NCBI GenBank assembly: GCA_900756495.1
Contig: CAAEKI010000039.1
Location: forward strand, 1-23,379
From: an uncultured Oscillospiraceae bacterium
GTDB lineage: Bacteria; Bacillota; Clostridia; Oscillospirales; Oscillospiraceae
Reading direction: 5' to 3'
Length of the DNA stretch: 23,379 nt
Shown here: positions 13,789 to 21,832 of the stretch, piece after piece
Position numbering within the stretch: the stretch's first letter is position 1
How the letters are laid out: each line of letters begins with the position of its first letter
The notes under the pieces: model-generated
Database searches by the model: none
Told to the model about the DNA's origin: nothing
What the model saw: only the letters and a program-made list of their open reading frames with translations
Made by a program: the position numbers and the translations under genes

Positions 13789-15240
13789 TCATCGCTGTTC
13801 CAGACGGGCCTCCAGATATTTTCTTACCGTCCGCAGCACCTTGAGACGGGCGTACTGTTTATTGTTGCCCTCCACGATGACCCAGGGGGCGTATTCAGTG
13901 GAGGTATGCTGCAGCATCTCATTGACTGCGTCTTCATATTCGGCCCATTTGCTGCGGTTGCGCCAGTCCTCTTCGGTGATTTTATACCGCTTTTCCGGTG
14001 TGTTCTGCCGATCAGTAAAACGTTTCAGCTGGGTGTCAGGGTCTATTTGAAGCCAGAATTTCAAAATCACAGCCCCCCAATCATGGAGGGAGCGCTCAAA
14101 CTCGTTGATCTCTCTGTAGGCCATACGCCAGCGCTCGGCAGGAGTCAGCCCCTCAACCCGCTCTACCATGACCCGTCCATACCAAGTGCGGTCAAAGATA
14201 GCCATATGGCCGTCTTTGGGAATCTCTTTCCAGAATCGCCACAGATAATGACGGGCCAGGGCTTCGGGAGAGGGGGCGGCAATGGGAATGACGTCAAAGC
14301 CGCGGGGATCCAGAGCGCGGGAGAGGCGGCGAATGGCGCCGCCCTTGCCAGCGGCATCCCATCCCTCAAAGGCAATGATCACCGGTATCTTCTCCCGGTA
14401 CAGCCGGCTGTGAAGCTGTTGGAGCTTTTTCCGCTCTTTTTTCATTGCTGCAGTGTAGAGCGCATCATCCAGAGCGGGGGAGAGATCGATTTCAGAGAGG
14501 CGGGGCATCTCCAGAAGGGGAGGCGGAAAAGAAGATATGTCCCCAGCGCGGGGAGCCCCTTTCTCCAAAGCGGTACGGATTGCATCCCGAATGATGGTGA
14601 GCACCTGGACGGTGCCGGAGTGCTTGTCCTCGTTCCAGATGATATGCCAGGGCGCCCAGATGGGGGAGGTGGCGTCCAACAGCGCGTCGATTTTCGGCGC
14701 CAGTGTATCATAGCGCCGGTTTTGTTCCCAGTCGGCCCGGTCTACCCGCCAGGCAGTGGCCGGCTTTCCGGCCAATTTCTCCAGACGCCGTCGCTGCTCT
14801 TCGCGCCCGATATGGAGGAAGAATTTTAAGATGAGGTAGCCGTCGTCACAGAGCTGCCGCTCAAAGAGGTTGATCTCTGTCAGACGCTCTCCGCTCAGAG
14901 CGGTCTCCTCGGCGGCACGGCGATACCAGCTCCGGTCCAATACGGCGATCTCGCCCCTGGGGGGCAGATCCCGCCAAAAACGCCAGAGAAAAGGCCTGCG
15001 GACTTCGCTGGGCTCGGGGGCGGCGGTGGAGTAAACCTGGTAGCCGCGGGGATCCAGCTCGGAGATGAGCTCGCCGATGGTTCGCCCTTTTCCTGCGGCG
15101 CTCCAGCCCTCGAAGAGGACAATGATGGGCAGGCCGGATCGCCTGACCTCCTGCTGCAGCCCTGCAAGTTCCTTCTGCAGGGTTTTGCAGCGGCTCTTGT
15201 CATCAGGAGAGGGAGCAGGGATATGGAGCTGATCCAGCAT
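13789..15240 (-). CDS. pap: Tandem-domain PPK2, probable polyphosphate:AMP phosphotransferase
   Basis: 483 aa from the ATG at 15240 (AGGAGG 8 nt upstream; the longer frame to 15270 lacks one). Two PPK2 domains are fused. The N-terminal domain has Walker A GWSAAGKG (45-52) and LDRSWY (101-106). The C-terminal domain has GWDAAGKG (293-300), FDRTWYGRVMVERVEG (349-364) and a full lid region. Two-domain class II PPK2 enzymes use polyphosphate to phosphorylate AMP to ADP, with only the C-terminal domain active in studied members. The degenerate Walker A Asp-to-Ser change and the missing GRxxVERVEG motif in the N-terminal half fit that. It is cytoplasmic and probably links polyphosphate to nucleotide balance under stress. 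Monocistronic, ending just before the MerR promoter. Confidence 0.92.
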   Translation of the reverse strand: MLDQLHIPAPSPDDKSRCKTLQKELAGLQQEVRRSGLPIIVLFEGWSAAGKGRTIGELISELDPRGYQVYSTAAPEPSEVRRPFLWRFWRDLPPRGEIAVLDRSWYRRAAEETALSGERLTEINLFERQLCDDGYLILKFFLHIGREEQRRRLEKLAGKPATAWRVDRADWEQNRRYDTLAPKIDALLDATSPIWAPWHIIWNEDKHSGTVQVLTIIRDAIRTALEKGAPRAGDISSFPPPLLEMPRLSEIDLSPALDDALYTAAMKKERKKLQQLHSRLYREKIPVIIAFEGWDAAGKGGAIRRLSRALDPRGFDVIPIAAPSPEALARHYLWRFWKEIPKDGHMAIFDRTWYGRVMVERVEGLTPAERWRMAYREINEFERSLHDWGAVILKFWLQIDPDTQLKRFTDRQNTPEKRYKITEEDWRNRSKWAEYEDAVNEMLQHTSTEYAPWVIVEGNNKQYARLKVLRTVRKYLEARLEQR

Positions 15241-15314
15241 GAATATGACCTCCTTCTGCATGTTGATCATACGTCATTCTATTTTGCAGTATACACCGGA
15301 CAGGAAAACAGGGC

Positions 15315-15349
15315 AAGAAAAATGGCGGCGGGGATTACACCCCGCCGCC
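15315..15349 (-). terminator. Intrinsic terminator overlapping the end of the membrane protein gene
   Basis: A perfect 10-bp stem (GGCGGCGGGG with CCCCGCCGCC, 15324-15349) is followed on the minus strand by ATTTTTCTTG. The TAA stop codon (15337-15335) sits at the stem-loop junction, so ribosomes finishing the gene would cover the hairpin. Confidence 0.85.
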
Positions 15350-16654
15350 CAAAGTGGCTTGCGGCGGCCGCTGTCTTCGGCGGCAGCGCAGGAAATCCCG
15401 GCGGATCCGGCGGCACTGTCTGGCAGTCAGCGTGCCGCCAGGGCCGTAATACTGGGCGTCCAGAACGTCGGCCAGAGGGAGGAGAGACGCCCCGCCGTCC
15501 AGCCGAAGCAGATAGGCACGGATGGTCTCGCCGCCTCCACGGGGTTGCTTATGCCGCTTACCCCAGTGCTCCAGCCAGACCAGCAGTCCGGCAGGGGTGG
15601 AGCGATGCCGGAAGGCCAGCAGGCGGAAGCGCACAGCGGCGAGCAGGGCGTTCCAGCGCCTGGCCAGGGATCCTGTTCTGCGGCTGCGCACGGCCCGCTC
15701 GCTCCTCTGTCCTGGAGCAGTGTGAGATTCCAGGTGCAGCCGCACTCTGCGGAGCCTGACGATGAGAACGATCAGTGCGCCTGCCGCCGCTGCGGCAAGA
15801 ATGGCGGCCAGTACGGGCAGCAGGGGAAACATAGACTGCGAGGCGGTATCGGGCGCCCATACGGAGCCCGCCGTCTCCGCCGTAGGTAGGGGGAGTTCCG
15901 CAGGTCCCTGGTTGGGAAAGAGGCTGACGAGCCAGCGGAAGAAGGACTCTATGCCGTGCCAGAGGGTCAGCCAGGCAGCTGTGACAGCCCGAAAAAATCC
16001 GGAGACCGCAGATTTGGAGCCGCCGCCCAGGAAATGGGTGAGCAGCAACACCAGGAGGATCAGGACAGCTGCAGTCCCACCGGCAAAGAGCATTCCTCGC
16101 ACAGGGGCGCCCAACAGAAGCGCGCCCTCTTCGTCACCGGCGCTTACCCGGAGGGCTACGGCACAGATGACGTTCAAGGCAATCAGCACAGGGAGCCAGA
16201 GCGTCAGCCCTCCGGCGGAGATATTTCCCGCAGAGAGCAGAAAGGCCCATGCGGTGCATGCCAGGGCCCCGTCCAGCCGGGTGATCTGCGTTTGGAGGCG
16301 AGGAGATGCCCAGGCGTGATAGATGGCCCGCCCCTGGGAGATGACGGGCAGGCCAATGCCCAACAGATATCCAAGCGGGCCCTCCAGCGTTTGCGCGGTA
16401 GTAAAGAGAAGCGCCAGGGCGGCGGCAAAGAGAGCTGCGTTGACGGCGGCCAGGGCCGGGACGGGAATCCCCCGCAGGAGCAGAAACCGATTGACTGCAG
16501 TACAGACCAAGCCGGCCGCCAGCCATACCGGAAAGAGGAAGAGGACCTGACCGCGGCTCCCGCCCAAGGAGGCGGTGAGAATAATGAGTTGAAGCAGCAC
16601 GGCATCAGTGAGGACGGCGGTACAGTTATGAAGAAGGCGAAACGGCTCTCTCAT
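15335..16654 (-). CDS. Multi-pass membrane protein of a MoxR-DUF58 operon (DUF4129-like C terminus)
   Basis: 439 aa. About six to seven hydrophobic segments cover residues 15-225, another lies near 275-300, and a basic cytoplasmic C-terminal domain follows (about 310-439). The C-terminal part, with LLVWLEHWGKR, ETIRAYLLRL and ADVLDAQYYGPGG, resembles the DUF4129 segment found at the end of membrane transglutaminase-like proteins in MoxR operons, but I see no transglutaminase Cys-His-Asp domain. The ATG overlaps the DUF58 stop (ATGA), giving tight coupling. The role is probably structural or regulatory in an envelope-associated complex with the two upstream proteins. The assignment of the C-terminal domain is tentative. 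Confidence 0.8.
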   Translation of the reverse strand: MREPFRLLHNCTAVLTDAVLLQLIILTASLGGSRGQVLFLFPVWLAAGLVCTAVNRFLLLRGIPVPALAAVNAALFAAALALLFTTAQTLEGPLGYLLGIGLPVISQGRAIYHAWASPRLQTQITRLDGALACTAWAFLLSAGNISAGGLTLWLPVLIALNVICAVALRVSAGDEEGALLLGAPVRGMLFAGGTAAVLILLVLLLTHFLGGGSKSAVSGFFRAVTAAWLTLWHGIESFFRWLVSLFPNQGPAELPLPTAETAGSVWAPDTASQSMFPLLPVLAAILAAAAAGALIVLIVRLRRVRLHLESHTAPGQRSERAVRSRRTGSLARRWNALLAAVRFRLLAFRHRSTPAGLLVWLEHWGKRHKQPRGGGETIRAYLLRLDGGASLLPLADVLDAQYYGPGGTLTARQCRRIRRDFLRCRRRQRPPQATLGGGV

Positions 16655-17898
16655 TGTATTCCCCCCTTTTTTACCGCCGCCAAAGGCAGTAGATACCGGC
16701 CCGCCAAGGGCCCCGGGGAGAGCGGATCGGCACAGAGCACGGACAGCCCGGCACCTTCCAGCCGCCAGAACAGGTCAGAGCAGCCCAGACGCTCTCCGCT
16801 GTAGGTAGCCAGCCAGAGCTGTCCCGCCGTCAGGGTCAGAGAGCTCAGCGCTTCTTCGTCGAAGCTCCCCGCCGGGTCAGCCTGAAACTCAGAGAGGGCC
16901 AGCAGGAGATCGGCGGCAGTTATCCCAGGGTCATCGGGACTGAGCGTAATCTGCCGTGCGATACCCGGTAGAGAGAGGCCACAGCGTACCCCCAGCCGAT
17001 CCAGCTCCAGAATGAGGGAGGCCAGAACCGAAATCATGTCCTCCAACTCGTCTTGATTCTCTGAGAGCCCCCAAAAGGAAGCTGCATCCAGGATAAAGTG
17101 GATGGACGCGGGCTGTACCATCTCAAACTGCCGGGCGTAGAGCACATCCTGCCGGGCGGCTGTCCGCCAATCAATTTTTTTCCAGGAGTCTCCAGCCAGA
17201 TAGGGACGCAGGCCCCGGAGGACGGTGGGGTCTTCTATCCAGCCCTGCCGTCCGGTCTCTCCCTGCCAGGCAGTCCGAAAGAAGGGAGCGGTGTGTACTG
17301 GTATCAGCCGGGGCCATACGGCCAGCGTGAGGGGACGATGCAAGAGAGACGTACCAGCCCCCTGGGTAAGTCCAAACCCATCACCGCTGCGCAGTCCCAG
17401 TGCCTTCAGGCGATAGACACCGCGGCGTTCGGCTCTCCAGACAGTTTCCCATGTCAGTGATTGGTAGCCCATAAGAAAGAGCAGTCTCCGACGGTAGACG
17501 GCGGGTACCCCCTCCGCCTCCGCCTCCGCACCCTCAAAGGGCCGCAGGGAAAAACCGGAGGCTGGCGTCAGACAACCGTTGGGGGGAACGGACTGCCATA
17601 GTTCCAGCCAAATCAAGGGAAGCAGTTTTTCATTTTTCACCGTGTAGTGCAGAGCGATCTCCTCACCCACCGACAGCAGCGCACGTTCTGCGGCAACTCC
17701 GGCGGAGACGCCGCGCAGAGCGGCCAGCCCCCAGACCCGGGCGGCCAGTCCCAGAAGGAACAGAAAAAAGAGGAACGCGCCCAGGGATCCAAGCCCAGCC
17801 CAGTTGGCCAGCAGAGAGAGCGCCAGGCAGAGCAGAATAACCCCTCTGGAGGCAGCCAGAGAGGAGAGAAAACCAAGCCTTTTTCTGTCTGCTGCCAT
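16651..17898 (-). CDS. DUF58 domain protein (MoxR partner)
   Basis: 415 aa. Two adjacent hydrophobic helices near the N terminus (about 17-35 and 37-58), then a long beta-rich region. The DUF58 signature is LRPYLAGDSWKKIDWRTAAR (about 230-250) followed by LYARQFE, and then a von Willebrand A-like fold (SIHFILDAASFWG, with a truncated MIDAS-like DxS arrangement). DUF58 proteins are membrane-tethered partners of MoxR ATPases and are thought to act as adaptors, by analogy with MoxR-VWA chaperone pairs. It starts 2 bp after the MoxR stop and overlaps the next gene by 4 bp. Confidence 0.93.
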   Translation of the reverse strand: MAADRKRLGFLSSLAASRGVILLCLALSLLANWAGLGSLGAFLFFLFLLGLAARVWGLAALRGVSAGVAAERALLSVGEEIALHYTVKNEKLLPLIWLELWQSVPPNGCLTPASGFSLRPFEGAEAEAEGVPAVYRRRLLFLMGYQSLTWETVWRAERRGVYRLKALGLRSGDGFGLTQGAGTSLLHRPLTLAVWPRLIPVHTAPFFRTAWQGETGRQGWIEDPTVLRGLRPYLAGDSWKKIDWRTAARQDVLYARQFEMVQPASIHFILDAASFWGLSENQDELEDMISVLASLILELDRLGVRCGLSLPGIARQITLSPDDPGITAADLLLALSEFQADPAGSFDEEALSSLTLTAGQLWLATYSGERLGCSDLFWRLEGAGLSVLCADPLSPGPLAGRYLLPLAAVKKGGIQ

Positions 17899-17900
17899 GG

Positions 17901-18887
17901 TCAGCGCCCTGCGTTCCCGCCGGCGGGAGCGGCAAATAGTTGGTCTCTGGCAGGAGGGACGGGCAGAGCGTCCAGAATTTCGGAGAGCACGGCGGCAGTG
18001 TCCAGACCGCTCATCCTGGCCTCGGCCGAGAGGGTGAGCCGGTGGGCCAGAACCGGGACGGCCAGTTCCCGGATGTCATCGGGAGTGACAAAGGCGCGCC
18101 CATACCCGGCGGCCAGCGCCTTTGCACATTTAAAGAGCGCCCTGGAGGCCCGCGGGGAAGCGCCCAACTGAAGCGCAGGATGGTTCCGGGTGGCGCTGGT
18201 GAGTGATACGATGTAATCCGTCATGCCGGTAGAGACGGCGATCTGTCTTACTTTCAGCTGAAGCGCGCTCAACTCCTCCGGATCGGAGACAGCGGAGACT
18301 GCTTCAAAGGGGATCTCGTCACCCACCAGAGACAGCATCCGGGCCTCCTCCTCCTCCGTGGGATAGCCCAGGCTCAGGCGAAGCATAAAGCGATCCAGCT
18401 GGGCGGCAGGGAGGCGGAAGGTGCTCTCCGATTCCACGGGATTTTGGGTGGCCAGCACAGCAAAGGGGGAGGGAAGAGAACGGCTCTCCCCGTCCAGTGT
18501 GACCTGCCGCTCCTCCATGGCCTCCAGGAGGGCGGACTGTGTACGTGGGATGGCGCGGTTGAGCTCGTCGGCCAGAAGCAGGTTGGTAAAGACAGGGCCG
18601 TCAAGCCGGCGAAGCGCACCGCTCTCCCGATCGAAGATATTCATGCCCACTACGTCGGAGGGAAGCAGATCGGGAGTAAACTGAATGCGGGCGAACCGGC
18701 AGCCCAGGGCCAGAGCCAGGGTCTTGACCAAAGTAGTCTTGCCGACGCCGGGCAGATCGTCCAGCAGGATGTGGCCCTCAGCCAGAATGGCGGATGCCAT
18801 CAGCCGGATATGGAGCTCTTTTCCAACCACGACCTTGGAAACTTCAGCAATAAGGGATTCAGTCAGCTGCCGTATTTCTGCGGACAT
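17901..18887 (-). CDS. MoxR-family AAA+ ATPase
   Basis: 328 aa. Walker A LPGVGKTT (45-52), Walker B LLLADE (103-108), a MoxR-type ELNRAIPRTQSALLEAM region, sensor 1 ATQNPVE and an arginine-containing FRLPAAQLDRF box are present. The C-terminal lid domain includes GASPRASRALFKCAKALA. MoxR ATPases act as chaperones that mature or remodel partner complexes, mostly with VWA or DUF58 proteins. It is first of a three-gene operon. The ATG has GAGGAGG 7 nt upstream. A possible promoter with TAATAT lies in the 18910-18950 AT-rich region, but the -35 is unclear. Confidence 0.95.
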   Translation of the reverse strand: MSAEIRQLTESLIAEVSKVVVGKELHIRLMASAILAEGHILLDDLPGVGKTTLVKTLALALGCRFARIQFTPDLLPSDVVGMNIFDRESGALRRLDGPVFTNLLLADELNRAIPRTQSALLEAMEERQVTLDGESRSLPSPFAVLATQNPVESESTFRLPAAQLDRFMLRLSLGYPTEEEEARMLSLVGDEIPFEAVSAVSDPEELSALQLKVRQIAVSTGMTDYIVSLTSATRNHPALQLGASPRASRALFKCAKALAAGYGRAFVTPDDIRELAVPVLAHRLTLSAEARMSGLDTAAVLSEILDALPVPPARDQLFAAPAGGNAGR

Positions 18888-19075
18888 AACAGTTCCTCCT
18901 CGTTAAGCAAATCATATTATCTTTTTCACTTTACCATTCTCAGGCAGGAAAAGGCAACAACATTTTTTGGACCTTCAGGGATACTTGCGGAATAGTTATG
19001 CGCATTTTCACCAATAAACCGGGGGGTATGCCATACGCAAAAGTCACAAAGATTTCGGAGAGACGCAAAAGCCGT

Positions 19076-19105
19076 TTGCAAAGAATTGCATTTAAATGGT
19101 ATAAT
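19076..19105 (+). promoter_or_regulatory. Sigma-A promoter of the 79-aa protein / CarD pair
   Basis: TTGCAA (19076-19081), 18-bp spacer and a consensus TATAAT (19100-19105) lie 28 bp before the start codon at 19134. Confidence 0.7.
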
Positions 19106-19133
19106 TAAAAGCCAGAAAAGGAGGAAAACCGGC

Positions 19134-19373
19134 ATGAAACGAATCAAATACGCCTGTTTGGCACAGACCATCCATTTTGAGCCGAAGGAGGATCTGCCCC
19201 ATAACGAGGCCGCAGAGCTGGTAAGGCAGGAGGTGGCTGCGTATATGGCCGGCCTGGATCGGCGGAATGTGAAGTACAAGGTAGAAGAAGAGACGGTCCT
19301 GCCGGATGGCTCAATCATGGTGAAGCTCCGCAAGCAGTACAATACCTATTCTTGCGGCACATATCTGGAATAA
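19134..19373 (+). CDS. Conserved small protein, function unknown
   Basis: 79 aa from the ATG at 19134, preceded by AAAGGAGG. An in-frame ATG at 19086 lies upstream of the -10 element and cannot be used from that promoter. It begins MKRIKYACLAQTIHFEPK and contains DRRNVKYKVEEE and KLRKQYNTYSCGTYL. Predicted mixed alpha/beta with a basic, beta-hairpin-like end and two Cys. It is a small-protein type I associate with Oscillospiraceae, with no known role. It ends 13 bp before the CarD gene and shares its promoter, so a link to transcription control is possible. Confidence 0.85.
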   Translation: MKRIKYACLAQTIHFEPKEDLPHNEAAELVRQEVAAYMAGLDRRNVKYKVEEETVLPDGSIMVKLRKQYNTYSCGTYLE

Positions 19374-19386
19374 GAGGGGGACGGCC

Positions 19387-19929
19387 ATGTATCAGGTCGG
19401 CGATCTGGTGATTTACGGCAGCAGTGGCGTATGTCGGGTTTCAGCGGTGGGGAAACCCGGCGTGTCCTATGTAGACGAGGGCAAGGACTACTATACCCTC
19501 TCGCCTCTTTATGGCACGGAAGTGATATATGCACCGGTGGATACCAAAGTGCATATGCGTCCCACCCTGACGCGGGAAGAGGCCGAGCAGTTCATCCGGG
19601 AGATGCCGGGGATGCAGGAACAGGAGCTGGACGGAAAGAATCTTCAGCTGCTTGTCCGACAGTATCAGGATGCCTTTCAGCCCCACGATTGTACCGCATT
19701 GGCCAAACTCATCAAGACGGCCTATTGTAAAAACACCGCGGCCCGGAAATGTGGGAAAAAGCCGGGAAAGGTGGACGAAAAATATATGAAGCGGGCAGAA
19801 GAGCTCCTCTACGGTGAGCTGGCTGTAGCCCTGGGCATCTCCCGGGACAGTGTGCCTCAGTATATCAGGGAGGCATTGCGAACCGAGCCGCGCGGCGCGG
19901 CAGGCCACCCAGCGTATCCGGGCGCATAA
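19387..19929 (+). CDS. CarD/CdnL-family transcriptional regulator
   Basis: 180 aa. The N-terminal RNA-polymerase-interacting domain (MYQVGDLVIYGSSGVCRV to about residue 58, with YYTLSPLYG and a predicted five-strand Tudor-like fold) is followed by a helical domain (about 62-170, with RAEELLYGELAVALG). CarD proteins bind the RNA polymerase beta subunit and stabilise open promoter complexes; several paralogues are usual in clostridia. The last 15 or so residues look disordered. It is second in an operon with the 79-aa protein, and the operon ends at a strong terminator about 50 bp later. Confidence 0.9.
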   Translation: MYQVGDLVIYGSSGVCRVSAVGKPGVSYVDEGKDYYTLSPLYGTEVIYAPVDTKVHMRPTLTREEAEQFIREMPGMQEQELDGKNLQLLVRQYQDAFQPHDCTALAKLIKTAYCKNTAARKCGKKPGKVDEKYMKRAEELLYGELAVALGISRDSVPQYIREALRTEPRGAAGHPAYPGA

Positions 19930-19977
19930 TTGCATACAGAGAGCGGCTCCGGACCAGCCCTGGCCGGGGATATCAAT

Positions 19978-20022
19978 AAAGCGGCATGACCTTGAAAGGT
20001 CCTGCCGCTTTCCATTTTATTA
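19978..20022 (+). terminator. Intrinsic terminator of the CarD operon
   Basis: AAAGCGGCA (19978-19986) pairs perfectly with TGCCGCTTT (20003-20011), extended inward by GACCT / AGGTC after one mismatch, followed by CCATTTTATTA. Its A-rich left flank means that it may also work for the minus strand. Confidence 0.85.
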
Positions 20023-20216
20023 AAATATGCGGTAAGGGACGTCCGAAAGGCGCAGAAGGTAAGCTTTTGCAGATTCCCATAGCTCTGTATGCCCGCTGGA
20101 GAGTGGTTCCAGGGGCCTGGCCTCATGCCGGTACTGTGAGGGGCCCTGACCACAGCTTGCCCGAAGTTCATTTTGTGCGGCGGTTTTATGCGGCGAACCA
20201 ACTCCCTTTCCTGCAG

Positions 20217-20690
20217 TCAAAACTGATCAGCCCACGCCTTGAGTTCCGACGGCCTTGTATTACTTTCAAACCGCTTGCCGTCCATCAATTCAGCACCCTT
20301 GCAGGAACATTTCAATTCCGCGTTGGTATTGCCCATACCGCTCATGCCAGAGGTTGCAAAGGGAATCACCTTTTTTCCGGTCAGGTCGTACTGCTCTAAA
20401 AAGGTGTTGACTATGGTGGGGGCGACGTACCACCAAATTGGGAAGCCGATAAATACCCGGTCATACTGTGCCATATTCTCCACGCAGTTGGCAACTGCCG
20501 GGCGGAAGGACTTGTCGTTCATCTCCACGCTGCTGCGGCTTTTGGGATCGTTCCAGTTTAGATCAGCAGAGGTATAGGGGGTTTCAGGCCGGATTTCAAA
20601 TAAATCCGCATCAATGGCCTCCGCCAGCGTTTTGGCCAGTCTTGCAGTCACGCCGCTTGCGGAAAAATATGTTACCAGTGTTTTGCTCAT
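20217..20690 (-). CDS. Flavodoxin-family protein
   Basis: 157 aa. An FMN phosphate-binding loop YFSASGVT (8-15) starts the sequence, with the aromatic flavin-contact region FIGFPIWWYVAP in the middle and PFATSGMSGMGNT near the third loop. The fold matches the flavodoxin_4-type group, often annotated as flavodoxin or NAD(P)H oxidoreductase-like. It carries electrons through bound FMN in the cytoplasm. GGAGG precedes the ATG at 20690. The remains of a nitroreductase gene end 26 bp upstream, so it was probably the second gene of a flavin-redox operon, and is now served by what is left of that leader. Confidence 0.93.
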   Translation of the reverse strand: MSKTLVTYFSASGVTARLAKTLAEAIDADLFEIRPETPYTSADLNWNDPKSRSSVEMNDKSFRPAVANCVENMAQYDRVFIGFPIWWYVAPTIVNTFLEQYDLTGKKVIPFATSGMSGMGNTNAELKCSCKGAELMDGKRFESNTRPSELKAWADQF

Positions 20691-20715
20691 ATGTCATGCC
20701 TCCATTTTCCACGAC

Positions 20716-20868
20716 TTACAAGTACGAGACGGTTTCAGACAGCTCTTTCCGCTGGTTGTGTGCGGCAAGAGGTGCCGTTCCCGCCGCCGCATAACCAAGG
20801 TCAAGCATCATCAAAATTTCTTCATTCTCCGGCAGGCCCAATATGCGCCCTGTTCTTTCAAGCGAAAA
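20716..20868 (-). pseudogene. Eroded 3' end of a nitroreductase-family gene
   Basis: The minus-strand frame ending at TAA (20718-20716) reads GRILGLPENEEILMMLDLGY, followed by a 24-residue tail that ends RKELSETVSYL. This matches the typical C terminus of nitroreductases (LGLPE-x-EEI, LGYPAE, RKPLxExVxY). In this frame a stop occurs about 50 codons upstream, and there is no start codon or ribosome binding site, so only a fragment of a roughly 170-200-residue protein remains. Its position directly before the flavodoxin suggests a former operon. The family match is from memory of the motif pattern, not from a search. Confidence 0.6.
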
Positions 20869-20962
20869 CGTACAAAGAGGTCCTCAGTTTGAGACGCAAA
20901 CGCTTATATTGTGCGCCCCGGCCCAGAGAACTGACGTACCGGCTATCCCTTGGCACGCCTAT

Positions 20963-20991
20963 ATTGTATCCCTGCTTTTACAAAATGTAAA
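20963..20991 (-). promoter_or_regulatory. Sigma-A promoter with palindromic operator, upstream of the nitroreductase remnant
   Basis: On the minus strand TTTACA (20991-20986), 17-bp spacer and TACAAT (20968-20963) form a good promoter. The -35 is embedded in the perfect 6-3-6 palindrome TTTACAAAATGTAAA (20977-20991), a likely repressor or redox-regulator site. It still points toward the flavodoxin gene, about 270 bp downstream. Confidence 0.6.
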
Positions 20992-21358
20992 ATACTTATA
21001 TTGAGTACACAGCAATACATTTTATGAATTGTAAATCACAACTCCTTCTGCACAAAGCAAATAAAGGCCTTTTTTCCAGGCGCGGACAGAACAGAAAAAA
21101 GGACGGCTTCATGGTTACAACAATTCTTAAATTAGGATTTTGAATATCAAGAACGCATATACTGGATGCCTGCCATCACCGCTTTCATTCTGATGGGCGG
21201 AGCGCTTTTTGCGCCGGGAGGGTGTACTTTGCGTGTGGAATCTGATAAAATGAAACCTATTGAGCGGAGGTGTCTTGGCGCATTGCATTCTGTAAGCCTG
21301 CCGTGACGCGAAATAAGGGGCGGCAGGGCGCTGAGATTTGTAAAGGGGTACAAGCGAG
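20992..21358. other. Intergenic stretch without a supported gene
   Basis: This AT-richer stretch lies between the old nitroreductase promoter and the phosphatase gene. It contains short plus-strand ORF pieces, such as one starting at the ATG near 21165 with a hydrophobic segment (ITAFILMGGALFA), but without a ribosome binding site. No terminator, tRNA or repeat was convincing. It may hold further eroded gene material. Confidence 0.4.
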
Positions 21359-21829
21359 ATGACAAAAATACTGTTTGTCTGCCACGGCAATATTTGCCGC
21401 AGTCCGATGGCGGAATTTGTGATGAAGGATCTGGCGGCGAGGGCGGGATTGTCGGAGGAGTTTGAGATTGCCTCTGCAGCGACCAGCAGCGAAGAGGTGG
21501 GAAACCCGGTCTATCCGCCCGCCCGGCGCAAGCTGCAGGAGCACGGGATTTATCCGACAGGAAAGACCGCCCGTCAGCTCCGGAGAGAGGACTATGCCCG
21601 CTATGACTGCCTGGTGGGAATGGACGGGGCCAACCTGCGCAATATGCGACGCATCTGCGGCGGAGATCCGGAGGGGAAGATTCACTTGCTTCTGGACTTC
21701 ACAGGTCGGGGCGGCGACGTGGCCGACCCCTGGTACACGGGAGATTTTGAGGCTACGTGGCGGGATGTCTCCGAGGGGTGCGCCGCCCTGCTGGATCAGC
21801 TGATAAAAAAAGAGAGAAAAGGAGAATGA
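21359..21829 (+). CDS. Low-molecular-weight protein tyrosine phosphatase
   Basis: 156 aa. The phosphate loop CHGNICRS gives nucleophile Cys8 and Arg14, and the general acid is Asp123 in DPWYTGDF. Full length for the family. The residue at loop position 12 is Ile, as in tyrosine phosphatases; protein-arginine phosphatases of the YwlE type carry Thr there, so phosphotyrosine is the more likely substrate (family knowledge applied to this sequence). LMW-PTP folds are also used by thioredoxin-type arsenate reductases, but the C-terminal Cys pair of those is absent. AAAGGGG precedes the ATG. It is followed after 3 bp by an ArsC/Spx-family gene. Confidence 0.95.
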   Translation: MTKILFVCHGNICRSPMAEFVMKDLAARAGLSEEFEIASAATSSEEVGNPVYPPARRKLQEHGIYPTGKTARQLRREDYARYDCLVGMDGANLRNMRRICGGDPEGKIHLLLDFTGRGGDVADPWYTGDFEATWRDVSEGCAALLDQLIKKERKGE

Positions 21830-21832
21830 ACC

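Noticed and set aside
12989..14829. Long plus-strand ORFs opposite the MerR and PPK2 genes
   Set aside because: Low-complexity translations opposite well-recognised genes with good starts.
19857..20220. Minus-strand ORFs in the gap between the CarD operon terminator and the flavodoxin gene
   Set aside because: They cross the CarD terminator, have no ribosome binding site and show no known motif.
21127..21390. Minus- and plus-strand short ORFs before the phosphatase gene
   Set aside because: No ribosome binding site. A hydrophobic stretch on the plus strand is suggestive, but no family is recognisable.
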